NCBI GenBank assembly: GCA_937989795.1
Contig: CALKBB010000077.1
Span: 1 to 8,569, forward strand
Length of the DNA: 8,569 nucleotides
From: an uncultured Collinsella sp.
Lineage (GTDB): Bacteria; Actinomycetota; Coriobacteriia; Coriobacteriales; Coriobacteriaceae
Direction: 5' to 3'
In this document: positions 1 to 6,066 of the stretch, in pieces
How positions within the stretch are numbered: position 1 is the first letter of the stretch
Layout: each line of letters begins with the position of its first letter
Translations under genes and position numbers: made by a program
The notes under the pieces: generated by a model
Database searches by the model: none
What the model saw: only the letters and a program-made list of their open reading frames with translations
Told to the model about the DNA's origin: nothing

Positions 1-41
1 GTGCTTGGCATTGCTCTCGTCTTGCGCAAGCGTTCTCGTCG

Positions 42-467
42 CTAGGCTCGTCCGCGTAGCTCAATGTCCTGGATATCGTCGAAGTTGATGGCGATATCCC
101 TGAGTTTGAGCAGCTTGAATGCGGGTAACGCTTCGTCGAGAATGCCCGTGCGGCTACGATAGCCGTACGTATCGTAATAGGTGACGCGGACCAGGTCGCC
201 GCGTTTGAGGCCCTCGAGCTTTTCCGAAAGCTCGAGGGCTTTTTCTTCCGTGAGTTCGCATTTTGGTTCGACGGTGATCTCTTGTTTGCGCACGAGTTCG
301 TAGTATCCCGTGAGGGCGGCGAAGGGCATAAACTGCGCGGCACGGCCGGCGCGGACGGTGCCGTTGGCGGTGAGCTTGGGGTCGGCGGAGCGACGTCTTC
401 CCTCGGGGTCCGCTAGGCGTTCAAAAGGTGTCGGTGGCCGCATCGGCTGTTGCTGGGACTTAGGCAC
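42..467 (-). CDS. YolD-like protein, putative partner of the Y-family polymerase
   Basis: A 141-aa protein starting with GTG at 467, preceded by AGGAGG (473-478) with a 5-nt gap. It matches the YolD-like family in its core segment RAAQFMPFAALTGY (residues 42-55), followed by an acidic/basic helix (about 65-90) and a small beta-rich tail beginning DLVRVTYYDTYGY (91-103). YolD-like proteins are small, usually encoded directly after UvrX/YqjW-type polymerases in Gram-positive bacteria. They have been proposed to act as UmuD analogues that modulate the polymerase; the biochemical role is not settled. Here the start overlaps the polymerase stop codon by 8 bp (460-467), so translation is probably coupled and the pair should share the LexA-controlled promoter upstream. 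The N-terminal 40 residues are Pro/Arg-rich and probably disordered. Family assignment is confident; function is inferred from family and neighbour. Confidence 0.88.
   Translation of the reverse strand: MPKSQQQPMRPPTPFERLADPEGRRRSADPKLTANGTVRAGRAAQFMPFAALTGYYELVRKQEITVEPKCELTEEKALELSEKLEGLKRGDLVRVTYYDTYGYRSRTGILDEALPAFKLLKLRDIAINFDDIQDIELRGRA
210..244 (+). terminator. terminator-like perfect hairpin inside the YolD-like gene, plus-strand sense
   Basis: A perfect 13-bp stem (GCCCTCGAGCTTT at 210-222 with its exact complement at 227-239), a 4-nt loop TCCG, and then TTTTTCTT from 240. On the plus strand this is a textbook rho-independent terminator shape. It lies antisense within a coding region, where the minus strand encodes a Leu-Glu-rich helix (about residues 76-86), so the repeated CTCGAG codons may create it by chance. 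If active it would stop transcripts entering from the left edge on the plus strand. Confidence 0.4.
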
Positions 468-1965
468 GATGTCCTCCTACCTGATCGTTGCGTTCGCGTG
501 CGGTGGCGCCAGTGGTAAAGCTTAATCCCTTGACGAGCGCGTTTTTGCCGTACTTGCCCTTTACGGCCAGGACGGCGCGCGCCAGGTCGCGCTCGCGCTC
601 ATCCGCCTCGATATCGCTAAATAGGTCGATGGTGGCAAATTCCTCAGGCATGAGGTTGCCAAAGCCCAAGTTGATGCGTTTGACCGGTCGTTTGGGATCG
701 ACAGTCTGCGCCCAGAGCTCATCGAAATAGCCCATGATCTTCTTAAACGAATTGGTGCGCTCGGGCAGCTTTCGCGAAGCGTTGGAGTGCGCGAAGAGGG
801 CGGCATAGCCACCGCGCGGTTTGCCGCCATGCTCTCCCACAAAGATGCCATCGATTGCCTGTGCCTCGCGCACCAGGCGGCGCCGTTCGTCATCGCGCTG
901 GACGGGCTTGGGCGCACGGGGTGCGAGCTCGGGGCCGGTGGTTGCGGTGGGCTCGATGCTCGACGTGCTCGAGCGCAGGTGCCCGCATCCGTCAACGTAT
1001 TGCGCTGTGCCGCTGGCGTCGAGGCGGCGTATGTCGGCTCGTTCGCTCGCATAACCCACAAAGAGCGAGATGCTGTCACAGACCACGTGCTTATCGACTA
1101 AGTCCAACACGGCGTTGTCGACCATCTCGCGCAAGACAGTGTAGGCCTGCTCGTAGACATAGCCCTTCGAGAGCACCTGTCCTGTGGTAGTTGAGGTTGC
1201 CTGTGGGCGATAGGCTTGGATATCGGCGATGGCTGTCGGCTCGCGTCCGAAGGCGTGGTCGATGAGATACTCGGCATTGACGCCGAGCTCGTCGTAAAGC
1301 AGATTTTCGTCGAGCGCGGCGACGCCCATCAGATCGTAGACACCGTATTTTTCGAGTCGTGCTGCCACGCCGGGCCCGATGCCCCAGATGTCGGTGATGG
1401 GACGATGGGGCCAGATCTCCTTGCGAAAGGTCTCGTCGTCGAGTATACCGATGCGGCTGGGCACGTGCTTGGCGGTAATGTCGAGCGCTACCTTGGCCTG
1501 AAATAGGTTGGGGCCGATGCCGACCGTCGCCGTGATGCCGGTGCGTGCCAGGACCTCGTCGCGCAACATGCAGGCGAAGCCTTCCGCATCGGTGTGATAG
1601 AGGTCCAGATAGGGCGTCACGTCGATAAAGCATTCGTCGATTGAATAGACGTGCACGTCTTGCGGACTCACGTATTCCAGATAGATACCGTAGATTTGCG
1701 CTGACACCTCCATGTAGTGCTGCATGCGCGGTACGGCCTTGATGTAGTCGATGCCGTCGGGAATCTCGAACAGACGGCAGCGGTTGTGTATCCCGAGGTC
1801 CTTCATGGCCTGTGTGATAGCGAGGCAGATGGTCGTGCGCCCGCGCGATTCGTCGGCAACGACCAGGCACGTAGTGAGGGGGTCGAGTCCTCGGTCGACG
1901 CACTCGACGCTGGCATAGAACGTCTTGAGGTCGATGCAGATATAGGTGTGACGCTCGTGCCCCAC
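460..1965 (-). CDS. SOS-regulated Y-family DNA polymerase, UvrX/YqjW type
   Basis: An error-prone translesion polymerase of 501 aa from the chosen GTG at 1965. Palm motif 1 is YICIDLKTFYASVEC (8-22), with catalytic D12, E21 and a Tyr steric gate (Y17). Motif 3 is YSIDECFID (107-115), giving D110 and E111. A helix-hairpin-helix segment follows (TDIWGIGPG, 191-199). The C-terminal little-finger domain ends in a clamp-motif-like TIDLF (445-449) and ERNDQVGGH (491-499), an ending typical of this family. Start choice: GGGAGG at 1970-1975 sits 4 nt before the GTG. ATGs at 1977 and 1986 also lie downstream of the promoter but lack a ribosome site. The frame stays open to 2091, but that part would lie upstream of the predicted transcription start. 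A linker of about 70 residues rich in Ser, Thr, Pro and Arg (about 311-380) interrupts the little finger. It forms an operon with the YolD-like gene. Confidence 0.95.
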   Translation of the reverse strand: MGHERHTYICIDLKTFYASVECVDRGLDPLTTCLVVADESRGRTTICLAITQAMKDLGIHNRCRLFEIPDGIDYIKAVPRMQHYMEVSAQIYGIYLEYVSPQDVHVYSIDECFIDVTPYLDLYHTDAEGFACMLRDEVLARTGITATVGIGPNLFQAKVALDITAKHVPSRIGILDDETFRKEIWPHRPITDIWGIGPGVAARLEKYGVYDLMGVAALDENLLYDELGVNAEYLIDHAFGREPTAIADIQAYRPQATSTTTGQVLSKGYVYEQAYTVLREMVDNAVLDLVDKHVVCDSISLFVGYASERADIRRLDASGTAQYVDGCGHLRSSTSSIEPTATTGPELAPRAPKPVQRDDERRRLVREAQAIDGIFVGEHGGKPRGGYAALFAHSNASRKLPERTNSFKKIMGYFDELWAQTVDPKRPVKRINLGFGNLMPEEFATIDLFSDIEADERERDLARAVLAVKGKYGKNALVKGLSFTTGATARERNDQVGGHRA

Positions 1966-1993
1966 GCGTCCTCCCATCAAACACATGTTCTTA

Positions 1994-2009
1994 TCGAATA
2001 CTTGTTCGA
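1994..2009 (-). promoter_or_regulatory. LexA (SOS) box
   Basis: On the minus strand the 16-bp inverted repeat TCGAAC-AAGT-ATTCGA matches the Gram-positive LexA/DinR consensus CGAAC-N4-GTTCG with a single substitution (A for G at the first base of the right half). It abuts the -10 hexamer, sharing one base with it, and covers the expected transcription start, so bound LexA would block RNA polymerase. The gene downstream is a damage-tolerance polymerase, a classic SOS target. Confidence 0.82.
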
Positions 2010-2037
2010 TAATACCCGCTCGTCCGGACATCGTCAA
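2009..2037 (-). promoter_or_regulatory. sigma-70-type promoter of the polymerase/YolD operon
   Basis: On the minus strand: -35 TTGACG (2032-2037), 17-bp spacer, -10 TATTAT (2009-2014). Both hexamers match 5 of 6 consensus bases at optimal spacing. Transcription should begin near 2002, inside the LexA box, giving a leader of roughly 35-40 nt to the GTG at 1965. Confidence 0.8.
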
Positions 2038-2038
2038 A

Positions 2039-2073
2039 ACCTGCCAAAAAGGGGCTGGTTTGTTTTGGTAGGT
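2039..2073 (+). repeat. 35-bp imperfect palindromic repeat, copy A
   Basis: The element begins ACCTGCCAAAA and ends TTTTGGTAGGT; the two 11-bp ends are inverted repeats with one mismatch, around a GC-rich centre (AGGGGCTGG). It is 27/35 identical to copy B in the same orientation and 29/35 identical to copy C in inverse orientation. It lies directly upstream of the -35 of the polymerase promoter. Translated on the minus strand it yields the residues NKPAPFWQ that prolong the polymerase frame artificially. Confidence 0.75.
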
Positions 2074-2201
2074 ATGGTCGTGCGGCTGCATCGGGTTTTT
2101 AACGCAGCCCTAAAGAGCGCGAAACAGCTCGGAAAAGCTCGCTTCGTAGCATGATGCCAACGATTGATACCACCATAAAGCACGGAAGGGTTGTGGGGAT
2201 A

Positions 2202-2726
2202 ATGGTCAATTATGGGTTTGGTATGCCGACGCGCCTTGTTGCGGATGGCGACGTGGCTCGCTGGTGCGGACGATTGGTCGCTCACTACGGTGGCACCAAG
2301 GCGCTGGTCGTGTTGGGCGGAGACAAACATACGCGCGATGAGCTTGTCTCGGCGGCACTTGGCTCGCTTGATCGAGCCCTACTCGAGCGTGTGCTTTTCC
2401 GCTGCGGATCGGTTGAGGGCGACGGGGGAGACGAGCTGGTCGACGAAGCCGTGGCCCTGGCGACCGACGAAGGCGTGGACTTTGTCCTGGCGATCGGCGA
2501 TGCCGATACTGCTGGCTTTGCGCGCGAGCTCGCGCGGCGCATGGCGGCGCTCGATGCCGGCGAAGACGGCTTTGTGCCTTATGGATGCATTGTCTCGGAG
2601 GGCAAGGTACCTGCTGTCGTGGGAGCCGGCGAGGTGCCCGTTTTTGCCATCATTGCGCCCGAACTGCTGGAGGGCATCGGGTCTCCTCTGCGCGAGCTGC
2701 TCGGCAGTGTGTGCGCCGCGGCCTAA
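2202..2726 (+). CDS. truncated, degenerate iron-alcohol-dehydrogenase-like N-terminal domain protein
   Basis: A 174-aa protein from ATG 2202; ATGs at 2151 and 2154 would add 16-17 residues but show no ribosome site, while AAGGG lies at 2186-2190, 11 nt before 2202. The opening YGFGMPTRLV (4-13), the strand KALVVLGG (33-40), and DELVDEAVALATDEGVDFVLAIG (77-99) follow the Rossmann-like N-terminal domain of Fe-dependent alcohol/butanol dehydrogenases. PVFAIIAPELL (146-156) resembles the family's segment around D-P-x-L-T. The NAD-binding GGGS-x-x-D signature is replaced by GDADTAG (99-105). The protein ends before the C-terminal helical domain that supplies the Asp/His metal ligands, against a usual length of about 380-400 aa. 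Dehydrogenase activity is therefore very unlikely. The frame is intact with normal codon bias, suggesting either a retained small protein or a recent relic. No clear promoter is visible. Confidence 0.68.
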   Translation: MVNYGFGMPTRLVADGDVARWCGRLVAHYGGTKALVVLGGDKHTRDELVSAALGSLDRALLERVLFRCGSVEGDGGDELVDEAVALATDEGVDFVLAIGDADTAGFARELARRMAALDAGEDGFVPYGCIVSEGKVPAVVGAGEVPVFAIIAPELLEGIGSPLRELLGSVCAAA

Positions 2727-2727
2727 T

Positions 2728-2762
2728 ATCTGCCATAAAGGGATGGGTTATTTTTGGTTGGT
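2728..2762 (+). repeat. 35-bp imperfect palindromic repeat, copy B
   Basis: The most diverged copy: begins ATCTGCCATAAAGGG, ends TTTTTGGTTGGT, 27/35 identical to copy A in the same orientation. It starts two bases after the stop codon of the dehydrogenase-like gene. With copy C, 10 bp further on and inverted, it could fold into a long imperfect hairpin (25 of 35 positions pair). Confidence 0.65.
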
Positions 2763-2772
2763 AAAGCGTTTG

Positions 2773-2807
2773 ACCTGCCAAAATAAACCTGTCCCTTTTT
2801 GGTCGGT
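2773..2807 (-). repeat. 35-bp imperfect palindromic repeat, copy C (inverted)
   Basis: Reads ACCTGCCAAAATAAACC on the plus strand and is 29/35 identical to the reverse complement of copy A. It forms a head-to-head pair with copy B across a 10-bp spacer, like the paired units seen in REP/BIME-type extragenic elements. The conserved features among the copies are the CTGCCA..A ends, the central run of three or four G (or C) and the TTTTGG block. Confidence 0.68.
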
Positions 2808-2860
2808 CGCCGTTTGGGGGCGGATTGGCAACGCTCGCTGATTACGGTCTTGACCTGCGC

Positions 2861-2866
2861 TAGAAT
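2861..2866 (+). promoter_or_regulatory. probable -10 element of pgi
   Basis: TAGAAT matches 5 of 6 bases of TATAAT and stands about 60 nt before the pgi start. No good -35 lies 16-18 bp upstream (the region reads CTGATT); the TTGACC at 2850-2855 is only 5 bp away and cannot serve as its -35. The expected transcription start is near 2873. Confidence 0.42.
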
Positions 2867-2883
2867 AGGGGCATCTGATTATC

Positions 2884-2907
2884 CGGGCGCATGGAGGCGT
2901 GCGCCCG
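2884..2907 (+). other. hairpin in the pgi leader with GGAGG in its loop
   Basis: A perfect 8-bp stem, CGGGCGCA (2884-2891) with TGCGCCCG (2900-2907), encloses an 8-nt loop TGGAGGCG. The hairpin ends 6 nt before the real ribosome binding site GAGGAGG (2914-2920). The loop offers a second GGAGG that could attract a ribosome or RNA-binding protein; whether it regulates pgi is unknown. Confidence 0.5.
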
Positions 2908-2925
2908 TATGCTGAGGAGGACTTT

Positions 2926-4620
2926 ATGGCAACTGTTGCCGCACCTATCGACGCTACGTCGACTGCCGCTTGGAAGGCGCTCGAGGCTCATCAGGAGAAG
3001 CTCGAGGCCGAAGGTATCGACCTCAAGGCCTGGTTCGCCGCCGATGCCGAGCGCGTGAACAAGCTGAGCTTTGACGCCGGTGACCTGCACTTCGACCTGT
3101 CCAAGAACCTGGTGACCGATGAGACCGTCAAGCTGCTGTGCGATCTTGCCCGCGAGGTGAAGCTCGAGGAGCGCCGCGACGCCATGTTCTCCGGCGAGCA
3201 CATCAACACCACCGAGGACCGCGCCGTTCTGCACACCGCGCTTCGCCGCCCGGCAACCGAGAAGGGCCAGCTCATCGTCGACGGCCAGGACGTCGTCGCC
3301 GACGTGCACGAGGTTCTCGACCGCATGTATGCCTTCGCCGAGCGCGTGCGCTCCGGTGAGTGGAAGGGCGTTACCGGCAAAAAGATCGAGCACCTGGTGT
3401 CCATCGGCATCGGTGGCTCCGATCTGGGCCCGGTCATGGCCTACGAGGCCCTGCGTCCCTACGCCGACGCCGGTATCGACTGCCGCTACATCTCCAACAT
3501 CGATCCCAACGATCAGGCCGAGAAGCTCAAGGGCCTGGATCCCGAGACCACGCTCGTGATCATCGTCTCCAAGACCTTCACCACGCTCGAGACCCTCACC
3601 AACGCCCGCGAGGTCAAGACCTGGATGCTCGAGCAGCTCAAGGCTCAGGGCGCCATCGACGGCTCCGATGAGCAGAACGCCGACGCCGTTGCCAAGCACT
3701 TCGTCGCCGTTTCCACCGCACTCGAGAAGGTCGAGGCCTTCGGTATCGCCCCCGCCAACGCTTTTGGTTTCTGGAATTGGGTCGGCGGCCGTTACTCCGT
3801 TGATTCCGCCGTGGGCCTGTCGCTGATCGTCGTGCTCGGCCCCGAGCGCTTCCAGCAGTTCCTCGAGGGCTTCCATGCTATCGATGAGTACTTCTGCAAT
3901 ACCCCGCTCGAGAACAATGCCGTCGCGCTGATGGGCCTGCTCAACGTCTGGTACGTCAACTTCTTCGGTTCCAAGAGCCATGCCGTGCTTCCGTACTGCC
4001 AGTACTTGCACCGTTTCCCGGCCTACCTGCAGCAGCTCACCATGGAGTCCAACGGCAAGCACGTCCGCTGGGACGGCAGCGCCGTGACCTCCGACACCGG
4101 TGAGATCTTCTGGGGCGAGCCCGGCACCAACGGTCAGCACGCCTTCTACCAGCTGCTGCACCAGGGTACCGTGGTGGTTCCGGCCGATTTCATCGCCTTC
4201 GCCAATACTGCCAACCCCGCAACCGACAGCGGCCAGGATGTCCACGAGCTGTTCCTGGGCAACTTCCTGGCCCAGACCAAGGCGCTCGCCTTTGGTAAGA
4301 CGGCCGATGAGGTGCGCTCCGAGGGCACGCCCGAACAGATCGTCCCAGCCCGTTGCTTTGAGGGCAACCGCCCGACGACCTCGATCTTCGGCGACACGCT
4401 GACCCCGTTTGCGCTCGGCGAGCTCATCGCCCTGTACGAGCACATCACGTTTGTCGAGGGCACGGTCTGGGGCATCGACTCTTACGACCAGTGGGGCGTT
4501 GAGCTGGGCAAGCAGCTTGCCAAGCAGATCACCCCTGCCTTCCACGACGATGCCGCCAAGGCCGAGCAAGACGCTTCGACTCAAGCGCTTATCGAGTTCT
4601 ATCGCGCGCATCGCAAGTAG
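2926..4620 (+). CDS. pgi: glucose-6-phosphate isomerase
   Basis: Interconverts glucose-6-phosphate and fructose-6-phosphate in glycolysis and gluconeogenesis; cytoplasmic. The 564-aa length is normal for the long bacterial/eukaryotic PGI class (about 550). Sugar-phosphate binding motifs are IGIGGSDLGP (160-169) and VIIVSKTFTTLET (211-223); family signatures are WVGGRYSVDSAVGLS (285-299) and WGEPGTNGQHAFYQLLHQG (396-414). By alignment with the rabbit enzyme, catalytic Glu is E374 in MESNGK, ring-opening His is H405 in TNGQH, and the active-site Lys is K529 in WGVELGK; all are present. The start ATG follows GAGGAGG with a 5-nt gap. An in-frame GTG at 2899 is open but has no usable ribosome site. 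It appears to be a single-gene unit with its own promoter and a strong terminator. Codon use is strongly biased to C/G-ending codons, as expected for a highly expressed gene. Confidence 0.98.
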   Translation: MATVAAPIDATSTAAWKALEAHQEKLEAEGIDLKAWFAADAERVNKLSFDAGDLHFDLSKNLVTDETVKLLCDLAREVKLEERRDAMFSGEHINTTEDRAVLHTALRRPATEKGQLIVDGQDVVADVHEVLDRMYAFAERVRSGEWKGVTGKKIEHLVSIGIGGSDLGPVMAYEALRPYADAGIDCRYISNIDPNDQAEKLKGLDPETTLVIIVSKTFTTLETLTNAREVKTWMLEQLKAQGAIDGSDEQNADAVAKHFVAVSTALEKVEAFGIAPANAFGFWNWVGGRYSVDSAVGLSLIVVLGPERFQQFLEGFHAIDEYFCNTPLENNAVALMGLLNVWYVNFFGSKSHAVLPYCQYLHRFPAYLQQLTMESNGKHVRWDGSAVTSDTGEIFWGEPGTNGQHAFYQLLHQGTVVVPADFIAFANTANPATDSGQDVHELFLGNFLAQTKALAFGKTADEVRSEGTPEQIVPARCFEGNRPTTSIFGDTLTPFALGELIALYEHITFVEGTVWGIDSYDQWGVELGKQLAKQITPAFHDDAAKAEQDASTQALIEFYRAHRK

Positions 4621-4653
4621 TCGCTGCTGTTAACGCATCGCGCCTTATAGTCA

Positions 4654-4691
4654 GGGGCCCGTATCCTATCGGATGCGGGCCCCTTTGCTTT
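4654..4691 (+). terminator. rho-independent terminator of pgi
   Basis: A 13-bp stem GGGGCCCGTATCC (4654-4666) with GGATGCGGGCCCC (4671-4683), containing one T-G wobble, a TATC loop, and a following TTTGCTTT. It begins 34 nt after the pgi stop. On the minus strand the hairpin lacks a T tract, so it is less likely to serve the convergent VirD4-like operon. Confidence 0.9.
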
Positions 4692-4761
4692 GCCGTGGTC
4701 CCGGGGCGCACGGCCTTTGTGGAACATCGCCGGGGCGCCGCGCGCTGCGAGAACCCTGCGC

Positions 4762-6066
4762 CTAGATCTCGGTCTCCGCATGGCCTCGCTGCGCCTCGGG
4801 CAGCTCCCCGTAGAGCGGATGGTCTTCGAGCCTAAAGCGCTCGACCTGTTCGGGAGTGCGACCGCGTACAAAGAGCCACGAGCGATCGATCGGCGTCGCC
4901 ATGAGCGTGCTGGGCAGTGCGTCGGCGCGGTCGGAAAACACCCGGGCACTCTCGGGATCCTGGAACGCCAGCACCAGATGCGTGTCGCAGTTGCCCATGA
5001 TGGAGCGTGCGCGTGCCTCGCCATAGAGCGCATCGAGCTGGTTGGTCGACTGCAGCAGCAGCGTTGCCCAGATGTTGCGGCTTCGAATAATCGAGAGCAC
5101 GTTGTCGATCTGGGGGATCTGCAGATTTGCGAAGTCATCGAGCATAAAGCGCACGGGCACGGGCAGGCTGCCGTCGGGCTGCCTATCGGCCTCGCGAATG
5201 AGGCCCATAAACGCCTGCGAAATAAAGAGGCCGGTCAGCGGATCGAGATTGCGGTCAATATCGCTCACGGTTACAAACAGGGCGCAGGGGGTGTGTCCCA
5301 TGGAAGCGAAGTCCACCTGATGGCACTCACGATAGAGCTGTGCCGCACCGTCGAATCCCAGACACATGACCTTTTCGGCAAGGATGCCGACGATGCTCGC
5401 GTGCATGCGCTCGGCATTTTGCGTAATGGCGTAGCGCCGCCATAGCGAGAGGGCATAGCTTTGGGGGTCGGTCGTGATCAGGTCGTCAAACAATCGACCC
5501 GTGGCACCGTCCTGCAGGTGCTCGATCAGCTTGATGACCGAGCTGATCGTCTGCTCGTCGGCGGGTAGCTGTTCGGTGACGTAGGCGATAAGACACGACA
5601 GCAGGTTTGCCGCCGCATGATCCCAAAAAGGCTGGTTGTTGTCCTCGATGGGGCAGATGGCCTTTGCCACCGAGAGGATGTCCTGCTGGTTGGGCCTGCC
5701 GTCCGCCTTGCGGCGAATGTGCCTCAGGGGGTTGTAGCCGCAGCGCTCGATGCCGGGCGCAAGGGCCGGGACGGTGTTGAGGTCGGCGAAGTTGAGACAT
5801 TGCACGCGGTAACCGTGGGCTGCCAGCACGGGTCCCACTTCGCGACAGAGCGTGCCTTTGGTGTCGAGCACGATGTAGCTTGCGTTCATTTGCAACAGGT
5901 TGGGCTTGAGGACGTTTCGGGTCTTGCCGGCTCCCGAGGGGCCGATCACAAGTGCGTTGTTGTTGAGTCCCGTTTGGCGGTTGTCGCAGGAAAGCGTTCG
6001 ATCCTTGGCGAGGATGGTGGACGATGCGGACTCAGATGCGGCGAGGCGGCTGGCGAGGTTAGACAT
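4762..6066 (-). CDS. VirD4/TraG-type ATPase lacking a membrane anchor
   Basis: A 434-aa P-loop ATPase of the type IV secretion coupling-protein family. Walker A is GPSGAGKT (42-49), followed by the family hallmark KPNLLQMNASYIVLDTKGTL (54-73). FWDHAAANLLSCLIAYV lies at 147-163, Walker B is VRFMLDDFANL (305-315) with Asp in place of the usual catalytic Glu (D310-D311), and the sensor segment is LLLQSTNQLDALYGE (336-350). Canonical VirD4/TraG proteins are about 600 aa with two N-terminal transmembrane helices. This one begins about 40 residues before Walker A and has no hydrophobic N-terminus. The start ATG at 6066 has AAGGAGG (6073-6079) 6 nt away and overlaps the clpP-like stop by 8 bp. The open frame back to 6258 is only a clpP shadow. 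It may pump DNA or protein as a soluble hexamer; with no other transfer genes in view, its substrate is unknown. Confidence 0.88.
   Translation of the reverse strand: MSNLASRLAASESASSTILAKDRTLSCDNRQTGLNNNALVIGPSGAGKTRNVLKPNLLQMNASYIVLDTKGTLCREVGPVLAAHGYRVQCLNFADLNTVPALAPGIERCGYNPLRHIRRKADGRPNQQDILSVAKAICPIEDNNQPFWDHAAANLLSCLIAYVTEQLPADEQTISSVIKLIEHLQDGATGRLFDDLITTDPQSYALSLWRRYAITQNAERMHASIVGILAEKVMCLGFDGAAQLYRECHQVDFASMGHTPCALFVTVSDIDRNLDPLTGLFISQAFMGLIREADRQPDGSLPVPVRFMLDDFANLQIPQIDNVLSIIRSRNIWATLLLQSTNQLDALYGEARARSIMGNCDTHLVLAFQDPESARVFSDRADALPSTLMATPIDRSWLFVRGRTPEQVERFRLEDHPLYGELPEAQRGHAETEI

Noticed and set aside
2085..2120. Terminator between the divergent polymerase and dehydrogenase-like genes
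   Set aside because: GGCTGC and GCAGCC can pair around a 14-nt loop, but there is no following T tract on either strand and no transcript is expected to end there.
1717..2154. 145-codon plus-strand frame opposite the polymerase
   Set aside because: It is a shadow of the polymerase and its promoter; no ribosome site and no recognisable domain.
2212..2841. Plus-strand frame overlapping the dehydrogenase-like gene and the repeats
   Set aside because: Out of frame with the recognisable domain; its C-terminus is translated from repeat copy C.
2884..2925. CsrA binding site in the pgi leader
   Set aside because: The GGA-in-loop layout fits, but I have no evidence for CsrA in this organism, so I report only the hairpin.
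2860..4611. 583-codon open frame on the minus strand, fully antisense to pgi
   Set aside because: It mirrors the codon bias of a highly expressed GC-rich gene, its translation is Gly/Val/Leu/Glu-rich low-information sequence, it has no ribosome site, and pgi is unmistakable on the other strand.
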